9,844 nucleotides of DNA from Solobacterium sp. (GTDB lineage: Bacteria > Bacillota_I > Bacilli_A > Erysipelotrichales > Erysipelotrichaceae): positions 1-9,844 of the forward strand of contig JAEEPV010000144.1 in NCBI GenBank assembly GCA_016284975.1, given 5' to 3'. Below are positions 1-6,109 of the stretch, in pieces. The number at the start of each line of letters is the position of its first letter. Within the stretch, counting starts at the first letter, position 1. A program made the position numbers and the translations under genes. The notes beneath the pieces are model-generated. The model saw only the letters and a program-made list of their open reading frames with translations. It did not search any database and was not told where the DNA came from.

Positions 1-377
1 AGATTCTTCCGTATGGATATGGTATGGCAAAGTTCTGGGAACTGCGGGAACGGACACAGGCTGCACTGGAAGAAGAATTCGATATGGAAGAGTATCACCT
101 GCAGATTCTGACGAACGGTCCTCGTTCCTTTGATACCGTTGAAAATGATCTGAAGGCGTATGTGGAATCCAAAGGAAAGACATGGCCGACAAGCTATACG
201 TTGTTCGAACACGAAAAACCGGAAGGGACATTGGGTGTTGGAAAAATCGTCAGCTTCGTCCAGAATCATATTGTCCTTATTATCATTGTCGGTATTGTGA
301 TTGTTGCACTGATTCTCTGGATCATCTTCCTGATTCTGAGAGGACTCTTCCGACTGATCTTCGGCAGAGGAAAATAG
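1..377 (+). CDS. C-terminal part of a DUF885-family protein with C-terminal membrane anchor (5' end outside window)
   Basis: The reading frame is open from the first base (first whole codon at 3) to TAG at 375-377. The ATG at 24 is therefore an internal Met and the gene starts upstream of the window. The visible start, LPYGYGMAKFWELRE, followed by FDMEEYHLQILTNGPRSF, resembles the C-terminal end of DUF885 proteins (tyrosine/glycine segment, 'FDxxxFH' segment, then a glycine-proline turn). That family is large, poorly characterised and peptidase-like; its catalytic core would lie off-window. After the domain come about 20 polar residues, then a very hydrophobic stretch (HIVLIIIVGIVIVALILWII and on), then basic residues ending GRGK. 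This is a C-terminal membrane anchor with a positive cytoplasmic tail, which suggests the domain faces outward. A small basic gene follows after 39 bases, likely in the same transcript. The family call rests on pattern memory of the C-terminus only; the anchor is clear. Confidence 0.6.
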   Translation, partial: ILPYGYGMAKFWELRERTQAALEEEFDMEEYHLQILTNGPRSFDTVENDLKAYVESKGKTWPTSYTLFEHEKPEGTLGVGKIVSFVQNHIVLIIIVGIVIVALILWIIFLILRGLFRLIFGRGK

Positions 378-400
378 GAAACGAATCACTGATTGAAACA

Positions 401-406
401 GGAGGT
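401..406 (+). promoter_or_regulatory. Ribosome binding site GGAGGT that sets the start of the small basic gene
   Basis: GGAGGT lies 10 bases upstream of the ATG at 417. It excludes the TTG at 393, which lies upstream of the site. The nearer ATG at 409 is out of frame. Confidence 0.6.
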
Positions 407-416
407 TAATGAACAG

Positions 417-617
417 ATGAAAATGAAATACAGAAAACTCAGACGAAAAGTAAAGGTCTGCAAAAAAATCCTGAAAAAAGAAGTTCAAAAGGAAGCTGTC
501 AGTGACAAGGTGCCGGAAGAGAAAATGGAAGAAATCCGCAAGGAGCTTTCTGACCGGGTTCTTGAAACAGCCAGAAAACAGCGTGCAAGAGTTGCAAAAA
601 CACCGCGTCTGAGATAA
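417..617 (+). CDS. Small highly basic protein of unknown function (66 aa)
   Basis: I do not recognise this protein. Starting at ATG 417 behind GGAGGT it has 66 residues, of which 25 are Lys or Arg and 10 are Asp or Glu. Residues 1-25 are almost purely basic with a few hydrophobics (MKMKYRKLRRKVKVCKK). Residues 30-58 look like an amphipathic charged helix or short coiled coil (EEKMEEIRKELSDRVLETAR), and the tail is basic again. There is no signal peptide, membrane segment or metal-binding Cys pattern; Cys15 is the only cysteine. It follows the DUF885 gene by 39 bases and a terminator begins 15 bases after its stop, so the two probably share a transcript. The composition would fit nucleic-acid or acidic-membrane binding, but that is only inference. 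ATG 423 is an alternative start. Confidence 0.6.
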   Translation: MKMKYRKLRRKVKVCKKILKKEVQKEAVSDKVPEEKMEEIRKELSDRVLETARKQRARVAKTPRLR

Positions 618-631
618 GTCATTACAACAGG

Positions 632-670
632 AAAGGGATCAGCTTCTGTATGGAAGAAGATTCCTTTTTT
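632..670 (+). terminator. Intrinsic terminator after the small basic gene
   Basis: The outer stem pairs AAAGGGATC (632-640) with GATTCCTTT (659-667), including one G.U pair. A 2x2 internal loop and an inner stem CTTC/GAAG (643-646/653-656) follow, with loop TGTATG. A run of six T (665-670) overlaps the end of the stem. Confidence 0.75.
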
Positions 671-693
671 GATGTCCGGCGAACGATTTTTTA

Positions 694-707
694 AAAATGG
701 TCATTTT
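694..707 (+). promoter_or_regulatory. Perfect palindrome AAAATG-GT-CATTTT upstream of the reductase gene
   Basis: The six-base arms at 694-699 and 702-707 are perfect. The right arm runs into TACAAT (707-712), a good -10-like hexamer, but no matching -35 is seen at the right distance. The rest of the 618-812 interval holds the preceding terminator and an AT-rich leader. It may be an operator, or chance in AT-rich DNA. Confidence 0.25.
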
Positions 708-812
708 ACAATGAAGTTATGGGATGAATCGGAAGGTTTCAATATTTACTGACAGGAAGTAAAAATACGGATGTTAGAATAAAACCATCACAATTTATTT
801 AACGGAGGGAAA

Positions 813-2600
813 ATGAAAAAGAAGAACTGGGCAATACTTGCAATCTTTGCGGCAGCGATTCTTCTGGGAATTGCGAACCTGAAGCCCAAGCAGGCAGCAC
901 CCGCAGCGCCGGAAGGCGGAGCTCTTTTCAATGCCGGAACGTATGAGGCAGAAGCAGAGGGTTTTGGCGGTGCAGGAAATCCTGTCAAGCTGAAAGTAAC
1001 ACTCACCGATAACGAGATCGAGGCGATCGATTACACGGCGGATGGTGAAACACCGACTGTCGGCGGAGCGGCGATCCCGCAGCTTGTTGAAAAGGTGCTT
1101 GCGGCACAGTCCCCGAATATTGATATGGTCAGTGGCGCAACCATCACTTCAACCGCTTTCCTTACAGCTCTGAATGACTGCATCACGCAGGCTGGTGCAG
1201 ATCCTGCTGCGCTGATTGCGAAAACAGACGAAACTCCTGCGGAAGATATCGAAAAGCAGGCGGATGTTGTCATCGCCGGTGCCGGCGGTGCCGGCATGAC
1301 TGCTGCGATTACAGCGGCACAGGCAGGCAAGAGCGTTATTATCCTTGAAAAGGGTGCGGTATCCGGAGGAAACTCCAGCTATGCGACCGGCGGTATGAAC
1401 GCAGCTGAGACACATTATCAGGAAGAGCAGGGAATTGAAGATTCTGCGGAACTGTATTACGAAGACACCATGAAAGGCGGTCATGATCTGAACGATCCGG
1501 AACTGGTCAGAACCCTTGCGGAAAACTCCTCTGAGGCAATTGACTGGCTCGATTCGATCGGTGCTCCGCTGAGCAATATCGGACTTGCAGGAGGCGCTTC
1601 TGCAATGCGTCAGCATCGTCCGGTCAATGATGAAGGCAAGATTCTTTCCGTCGGTGCGTATCTCGTTGAGCATCTGACTTCTACCTGCAATGATCTTGGA
1701 GTTGAAATCATCTACAACGCCAAGGTTGACGAAGTACTTATGGAAGATGGCAAGGCAGTTGGTCTCCATGCGACCGGAGCAGACGGCAACAACATTACGG
1801 TCAAGGCGAATTCGGTAGTAATCGCAACCGGCGGCTTCGGCTCCAATCCGGAACTGATCGTCAAATATCGTCCGGAACTTGAAGGCTACGTTTCGACCAA
1901 CGCTCCTACGATTACCGGTGACGCAATTGCGTTCCTGGAAGCGATCGGTGCAGACTTTGTTGATCTGGAACAGATTCAGATCCACCCGACTGTTGTTCAG
2001 TCGGACGGCTCCCTTATTTCCGAATCTCTGCGTGGAGACGGTGCAATCCTGATCAACAAGGAAGGCAAGCGTTTCTGCAATGAAATCCTGACACGTGACG
2101 TGGTTTCTGCTCACATCAACGAACAGCCGGACAGCTATGCATGGCTGATTGCGGATCAGGCAATGAAGACGGAATCCACCGTTATCGACAAGTATGTAAA
2201 CAAGGGCTACATGATCCAGTGCGATACAGTCGCAGACCTTGCGAAACTGATGGAAGTTGATGAAGCAACACTCCAGGAGACATTGGATAAGTGGAAAGCA
2301 GCGTGCGATGCAGAAAAAGATGAGGAATTTGAACGGGAAGGATATGATGCGCTTCTGACAGATCTCTCCAATCCTCCGTATTATGCGGTAAAGATTTCAC
2401 CGGGTATCCACCATACGATGGGCGGTGTCAAGATCAACAAGGAAGCTGAAGTTATCGATACGAAGGGTAACGTAATCCCTGCGCTGTTTGCGGCTGGTGA
2501 AGTTACCGGCGGCGTGCACGGCGGCAACCGTCTTGGCGGAAACGCAGTTGCAGACTTCGTGGTATTCGGCCGGATCGCAGGCGAAAACGCTTCGAAGTAA
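813..2600 (+). CDS. Exported FMN-binding/FAD fumarate reductase-like flavoprotein (flavocytochrome c family, no heme domain)
   Basis: This 595-residue protein starts at ATG 813, just behind GGAGGG (804-809). Residues 1-5 are basic and 6-20 form a membrane or signal segment with no lipobox Cys. Residues about 38-125 are an FMN_bind domain with SGATITST (107-114); by analogy to NqrC/RnfG, Thr110 would carry FMN added by an ApbE-type transferase. Residues about 150-595 are a FAD_binding_2 reductase: dinucleotide loop GAGGAG (156-161), acidic strand end ILEK, HPT (His391), SES..RG (Glu404, Arg407), LTRD (Arg428), HHTMGG (533-538) and GGNRLGGNA (Arg573). These match the catalytic set of Shewanella Fcc3 fumarate reductase. 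No CXXCH heme motif is present. The layout resembles extracellular FrdA-type reductases reached by flavin-based electron transfer. Fumarate is plausible, since the His and Ser/Glu positions are kept, but urocanate or another acceptor cannot be excluded. No ApbE or electron donor is in the window, and the gene is monocistronic. Confidence 0.9.
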   Translation: MKKKNWAILAIFAAAILLGIANLKPKQAAPAAPEGGALFNAGTYEAEAEGFGGAGNPVKLKVTLTDNEIEAIDYTADGETPTVGGAAIPQLVEKVLAAQSPNIDMVSGATITSTAFLTALNDCITQAGADPAALIAKTDETPAEDIEKQADVVIAGAGGAGMTAAITAAQAGKSVIILEKGAVSGGNSSYATGGMNAAETHYQEEQGIEDSAELYYEDTMKGGHDLNDPELVRTLAENSSEAIDWLDSIGAPLSNIGLAGGASAMRQHRPVNDEGKILSVGAYLVEHLTSTCNDLGVEIIYNAKVDEVLMEDGKAVGLHATGADGNNITVKANSVVIATGGFGSNPELIVKYRPELEGYVSTNAPTITGDAIAFLEAIGADFVDLEQIQIHPTVVQSDGSLISESLRGDGAILINKEGKRFCNEILTRDVVSAHINEQPDSYAWLIADQAMKTESTVIDKYVNKGYMIQCDTVADLAKLMEVDEATLQETLDKWKAACDAEKDEEFEREGYDALLTDLSNPPYYAVKISPGIHHTMGGVKINKEAEVIDTKGNVIPALFAAGEVTGGVHGGNRLGGNAVADFVVFGRIAGENASK

Positions 2601-2623
2601 TCCTGGAAAAACAGATTGTATTG

Positions 2624-2655
2624 AAATGGCATTTCATAACGAGATGTCATTTTTT
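2624..2655 (+). terminator. Intrinsic terminator after the flavoprotein gene
   Basis: A 12-base-pair stem, AAATGGCATTTC (2624-2635) with GAGATGTCATTT (2641-2652), contains two G.U pairs. The loop is ATAAC and a six-T run covers 2650-2655. Confidence 0.85.
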
Positions 2656-2695
2656 GATTCTCGGGTATACTGGTGGAGTACGATAAAAGAAAAAT

Positions 2696-2699
2696 GGAG
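2696..2699 (+). promoter_or_regulatory. Ribosome binding site GGAG that sets the acetyltransferase start
   Basis: GGAG sits 7 bases before ATG 2707. It rules out the far-upstream in-frame start at 2488, which lies inside the flavoprotein gene and ahead of the terminator. Confidence 0.6.
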
Positions 2700-2706
2700 C
2701 TGTGCT

Positions 2707-3255
2707 ATGGAACTTGAAACGAAACGGCTGATCCTCAGCCCCTGGAACGAATCGGAAGCAGAATTGATGTATCAATATGCAAAAGACCCTGCGATCGGAC
2801 CAATCGCAGGCTGGCCTGCACATCAGTCTGCAGAAGAAAGTCTGCAGATCATCCGGCTTTTCAATACAAAAGATGAACTGTATGCGATCCGTATGAAACC
2901 GGATGGCATACCGATCGGAACGATCCAGCTGAAACTGGCGGGAGATTCCGATCTTGTTTCAGCGGCCGATGAATGTGAACTTGGCTACTGGCTCGGGAAA
3001 CCGTACTGGGGTCAGGGAATCATGCCGGAAGCGGCACAGGAACTGCTTCGCCATGCGTTTGAAGACTGCGGTATGAGTCGTGTATGGTGCGGGCATTATG
3101 AAGGAAACCTGAAATCCCGCAGGGTGATGGAAAAATGCGGTATGCACTTTCGGTGGAAATCGGAAGGTGTTGATGTGCCGCTTATGCATGAGAAAAGAGA
3201 CGGTTATGTGTTCTGCATTGAAAAGGAAGAATGGGAAAGTCAGAAAACAAAATGA
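2707..3255 (+). CDS. GNAT family N-acetyltransferase (RimJ/RimL-like)
   Basis: This cytosolic enzyme has 182 residues and would transfer acetyl from acetyl-CoA to an amine, but its substrate cannot be read from the sequence. The start MELETKRLILSPW is the typical opening of the Acetyltransf_3 group ('xTxRLxLRP'). Motif A is ELGYWLGKPYWGQGIMPEA (91-109), with the acetyl-CoA pyrophosphate loop WGQGIM. The later segment N134..S137..RVMEKCGM is the usual 'N.xS.xxxEKxGF' signature. Length is normal for the family. RimJ/RimL-type enzymes modify ribosomal protein N-termini, but most relatives in Bacillota are uncharacterised. The gene lies between the upstream terminator and the kinase gene. No convincing terminator is seen in the 110 bases after it, so read-through into the kinase is possible. 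Confidence 0.88.
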   Translation: MELETKRLILSPWNESEAELMYQYAKDPAIGPIAGWPAHQSAEESLQIIRLFNTKDELYAIRMKPDGIPIGTIQLKLAGDSDLVSAADECELGYWLGKPYWGQGIMPEAAQELLRHAFEDCGMSRVWCGHYEGNLKSRRVMEKCGMHFRWKSEGVDVPLMHEKRDGYVFCIEKEEWESQKTK

Positions 3256-3365
3256 CCTGATTTCTGAAATGACTGTTTTGGAATATGAGCTGGATTAAAC
3301 TTTGATTTTCAGCATACAGGGTGTTTTGAATGAGAACCGGAATTTTCGGGTGTATTGTATAGAGT

Positions 3366-4697
3366 ATGAGCAACACAGGTATTATCACGTTAAGTGTTCT
3401 GGCGGTAATGATGGCATTCATCATGCTGTTTTCCAATCTTCGCATTCGCTATGGAGACAAGCGAAACCAGGAGATTTTTACGTGGATGATCATATTCAAT
3501 ATTCTGAGCCTGATCACCAGTGCACTGTATTACACGGATCTCGTTTCTTTCAGCACATTTCTGACGAATCTCAATATCGTTTTTCTTTCGATCTCGTTTT
3601 ATATGGTGGAACTGCTGTTTGCGGAAACGGTGATTAACAACGTCACACATATTTCGAAACGAAATCAGAGTATCCGGGTCTGTGTTCATATCTTCGTTCT
3701 GATTTCGATGATCATTTGGATATTGCCGGCAACCGATATTCTGGACGTCAAAAATCCGATGCTGTTCTGGGCAGGACAGATTCCGGGATGGGCTGTTACA
3801 TCACTGATCATTGTCCTGATCCTTTTGAACCGGAAGGAACTGGGTAATCGGAAAACGATTCTCTATCTTGTTTATCTGCTCATTCCCATGGTTGGAATGA
3901 TCATGCGGAATATCACGGGAATTGTCGGTCTTCAGCATGTAGGAATGACCGTGTCACTGCTACTGCTTCACTCCGCAATCAATATGGAACAGTCGATCCG
4001 GCTTAAGGAAGAACAGCGTGAAAATGAAGTGAACAAAACAAGAATGATGCTGACACAGATCAAGCCGCACTTTATTTATAACTCCCTGAATACGATTTAT
4101 TACCTCTGTGAGAAAGACCCGAAGGAAGCACAGAAAGCAATCTCCGAATTCTCGGATTATCTGCGCGGCAACATTGATTCACTGACAATGGATGAAACGA
4201 TTTCATTCAAAAAAGAACTGGAACATATCCGACATTATCTCTATCTCGAGTGCCTGCGTTACAGTGACGATCTGAACGTGGCGATGGATATCAACTGCAC
4301 GGATTTTAAAGTTCCCGCATTATCGATTCAGCTTTTGGTGGAAAATGCAATCAAACATGGTATCGGTCATAAACCGGGAGGCGGTACGGTCACGATTCAT
4401 ACGCATGAGGAAGACGATGCATACGTAATTCGAGTCAGTGATGACGGGGAAGGATTTGATCCAAAGACCGTCAAAATCGTAGATGAAAAACGAACTCATA
4501 TCGGCCTGGTCAGTGTGCGTTCCCGGATTCAGAATGCCGGAGGAACCGTAACCATTGACAGTGAGCCGGCTAAGGGAACTGAAGTGACGGTGCGGATTCG
4601 AAAGACACCAAAAAAAGATTCACACGAGACATCCAGTACGGATAAAACAGAATACAGGGAAGAATCGAATGGAAAACAAACAGATATGGAAATGTGA
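3366..4697 (+). CDS. Seven-helix membrane sensor histidine kinase, LytS/YesM-type (His_kinase + HATPase_c), orphan
   Basis: This is a 443-residue membrane sensor kinase. About seven hydrophobic segments occupy residues 5-23, 36-57, 67-90, 105-121, 140-155, 164-182 and 187-205, with little room for an extracellular domain, so the signal may be lipid-soluble or sensed in the membrane. A charged linker (207-226) leads to the His_kinase box QIKPHFIYNSLN, with phospho-acceptor His235. The ATPase domain shows N box LLVENAIKHG (323-332), G1 box DDGEGFD (359-365) and G2 box HIGLVSVRSRI (378-388), all intact. Residues 412-443 form a polar tail whose end overlaps the esterase gene by 29 bases. ATG 3366 is the first possible start, because an in-frame TAG lies at 3360-3362. 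It has no good Shine-Dalgarno site, only GAG close by. Met15/Met16 (3408/3411, behind GGCGG) would cut into the first helix. No response regulator lies in the window. Confidence 0.9.
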   Translation: MSNTGIITLSVLAVMMAFIMLFSNLRIRYGDKRNQEIFTWMIIFNILSLITSALYYTDLVSFSTFLTNLNIVFLSISFYMVELLFAETVINNVTHISKRNQSIRVCVHIFVLISMIIWILPATDILDVKNPMLFWAGQIPGWAVTSLIIVLILLNRKELGNRKTILYLVYLLIPMVGMIMRNITGIVGLQHVGMTVSLLLLHSAINMEQSIRLKEEQRENEVNKTRMMLTQIKPHFIYNSLNTIYYLCEKDPKEAQKAISEFSDYLRGNIDSLTMDETISFKKELEHIRHYLYLECLRYSDDLNVAMDINCTDFKVPALSIQLLVENAIKHGIGHKPGGGTVTIHTHEEDDAYVIRVSDDGEGFDPKTVKIVDEKRTHIGLVSVRSRIQNAGGTVTIDSEPAKGTEVTVRIRKTPKKDSHETSSTDKTEYREESNGKQTDMEM

Positions 4698-5979
4698 AGC
4701 CGGGTCCTTTTCCGGTTATGAAACAGAAACGTGTTTTCATCTGCGCGGAATCCGCTATGCGGTTTCGGAACGATTTGAAGCACCCGTACCGTATCGTTAT
4801 AAAGAAGGCGTTCATGAATGCATTGATCCTTCTCCGTTCTGCGTGCAGCGAAATTCTGAACTGGAAAACTATCTGACCGGAATCAAATATGAATCTCTTC
4901 CGCAGGAAGAGAGCTGTCAGTATCTTTCCATAACGATTCCGAAAACGGAAGAGTTATCTTTGCCGGTCATGGTCTGGTATCACGGAGGCGGGTATCGAAA
5001 CGGCGGCTGCGACAGTAAAATATATGACTATGAGCTTCTGGCTGCGGAACAGAATGTGATTCTTGTCGGAGTCAACTACCGGCTTGGTATTCTTGGATTT
5101 GGCCGGACCAAAGAGGGTGGTTTCTCCAACCATGGTCTGAATGATGCGATCGAAGGCCTGCGGTGGGTCAGGAAGAATATAGCAGCGTTTGGCGGAGATC
5201 CTGAAAACATTACGATCTTCGGACAGTCCGCGGGAGCAGATCTTGTCCGCTGCATTCTGCTTTCAGAAGGAACGGATAATCTGTATCATAAGGCAATCCT
5301 TCAGAGCGATCCGATCGGTACAATGGATCATCGGGAAGCGATGGAAGAGCGGATTCTTGAAGAACTGCGTACGTTTCCGGATAATGCGGATGCGGAAGCG
5401 ATCCGCAGTACGGAAGCCTCCATCCTTGCGCATGTAAAGGAAAAAGGAAATCCGAAATATATGGTCTTTGCGCCCCATTTCGGAATCGCACCTTTGCCGA
5501 AGAGAGAAGAGATTGAAAGCCGTCTGGAACAGATCGCGGCAGCGCATCCGATGCTCATTGGCAGTGCGGAGCGCGAGGTATCGGTCTATGGCGGAAAGAT
5601 TCGTACAATCACAGTGCTTGATCAGCATCCACTGACCGAAAAGCCGATTGAGCGGATCATGAAGAAGCTGAGTGATTCGATCTTCATCAAACCGATCGAG
5701 CGATTTGCGAGAGATTATGCGCTTTCCGGCGGGGAAGTCTGGCTGTATACCTTTTTCTGGAGAGAAAACAGGTCTTATATTGGAGCCGGTCATTCAATCG
5801 ATCTTCTGCCGTTGTTCGGAGGACAGGCCGTAGTCGGCAGAGATCCGGCGATGGGACTCAGTGAGGAAGAGATCAAAGAAAAAGGACGGCCGATGCGTGG
5901 CATCTGGGCATCGTTTGCCCGCACAGGCATTCCCTGTCAGATGAGTATACCGGGAATGCTGAAAATCACAAAGCTGTAA
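4669..5979 (+). CDS. Type-B carboxylesterase (PnbA-like), C-terminus shortened
   Basis: This is an alpha/beta hydrolase of the carboxylesterase type-B family (436 residues), hydrolysing carboxylic esters in the cytoplasm; no signal peptide is seen. The start ATG 4669 is behind AGGGA (4656-4660) and lies inside the kinase gene. Visible are the oxyanion segment WYHGGGYRNG (His105-Gly108), the segment NYRLGILGF (136-144), the nucleophile elbow FGQSAGA with Ser187, a likely acid in GSAEREV (Glu303 or Glu301), and the catalytic His375 in GAGHSIDLLPLFG. All triad parts are therefore present. Family members are usually near 490-550 residues. Here the C-terminal 'W..FARTGxP' segment (413-422) is followed by only 14 further residues, so the last strand/helix is missing or frameshifted. 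Coupling to the kinase suggests co-translation. There is no terminator before the next gene. The natural substrate is unknown. Confidence 0.88.
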   Translation: MENKQIWKCEAGSFSGYETETCFHLRGIRYAVSERFEAPVPYRYKEGVHECIDPSPFCVQRNSELENYLTGIKYESLPQEESCQYLSITIPKTEELSLPVMVWYHGGGYRNGGCDSKIYDYELLAAEQNVILVGVNYRLGILGFGRTKEGGFSNHGLNDAIEGLRWVRKNIAAFGGDPENITIFGQSAGADLVRCILLSEGTDNLYHKAILQSDPIGTMDHREAMEERILEELRTFPDNADAEAIRSTEASILAHVKEKGNPKYMVFAPHFGIAPLPKREEIESRLEQIAAAHPMLIGSAEREVSVYGGKIRTITVLDQHPLTEKPIERIMKKLSDSIFIKPIERFARDYALSGGEVWLYTFFWRENRSYIGAGHSIDLLPLFGGQAVVGRDPAMGLSEEEIKEKGRPMRGIWASFARTGIPCQMSIPGMLKITKL

Positions 5980-6025
5980 CGCACAGGTTCCTGAAACAAA
6001 CGGAGAATGCAGGAAGGAAGAGCGG

Positions 6026-6054
6026 TTGCGTAAGTGCATGCGTTCAAATACAAT
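6026..6054 (+). promoter_or_regulatory. Putative sigma-70-type promoter for glnS
   Basis: TTGCGT (6026-6031), a 17-base spacer and TACAAT (6049-6054) give an expected transcript start near 6061. The leader to ATG 6110 would be about 50 bases, too short for a T-box, and none of the T-box core sequence is seen. Confidence 0.5.
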
Positions 6055-6097
6055 AGGGAAGATTGAGCTGAGAAAACAGCGATACGAAAACAGGTTG

Positions 6098-6103
6098 AAG
6101 GGG
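6098..6103 (+). promoter_or_regulatory. Ribosome binding site AAGGGG that sets the glnS start
   Basis: AAGGGG (continuing GAAG) lies 6 bases before ATG 6110. It is preferred over the in-frame TTG at 6026, which is part of the promoter. ATG 6125 is a weaker alternative with GGAAGAG upstream. Confidence 0.5.
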
Positions 6104-6109
6104 AAGTCT

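Noticed and set aside
1149..2114. Long minus-strand open frame (321 codons) antisense to the flavoprotein gene
   Set aside because: It lies wholly opposite a gene with intact conserved motifs. Its product has no recognisable domain and no plausible ribosome binding site was seen, so it is a by-product of the codon bias of the real gene.
2488..2706. N-terminal extension of the acetyltransferase frame
   Set aside because: The extension overlaps the flavoprotein gene and crosses a strong terminator. The family N-terminus and a ribosome binding site fit ATG 2707.
3256..3365. Terminator between the acetyltransferase and the kinase
   Set aside because: Only weak pairings (AAAACA/TGTTTT, GCTG/CAGC) with long loops and no proper T run were found.
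5988..6015. Inverted repeat TTCCTG/CAGGAA after the esterase as a terminator
   Set aside because: Arms are only six bases, the loop is 16 bases and there is no T-tract.
6026..6109. N-terminal extension of glnS from TTG 6026
   Set aside because: The stretch holds a -35/-10 promoter pair and encodes a non-conserved basic sequence. A ribosome binding site precedes ATG 6110.
5980..6109. T-box or other riboswitch upstream of glnS
   Set aside because: The interval is only 130 bases, the leader after the promoter about 50, and no T-box core or terminator/antiterminator pair is seen.
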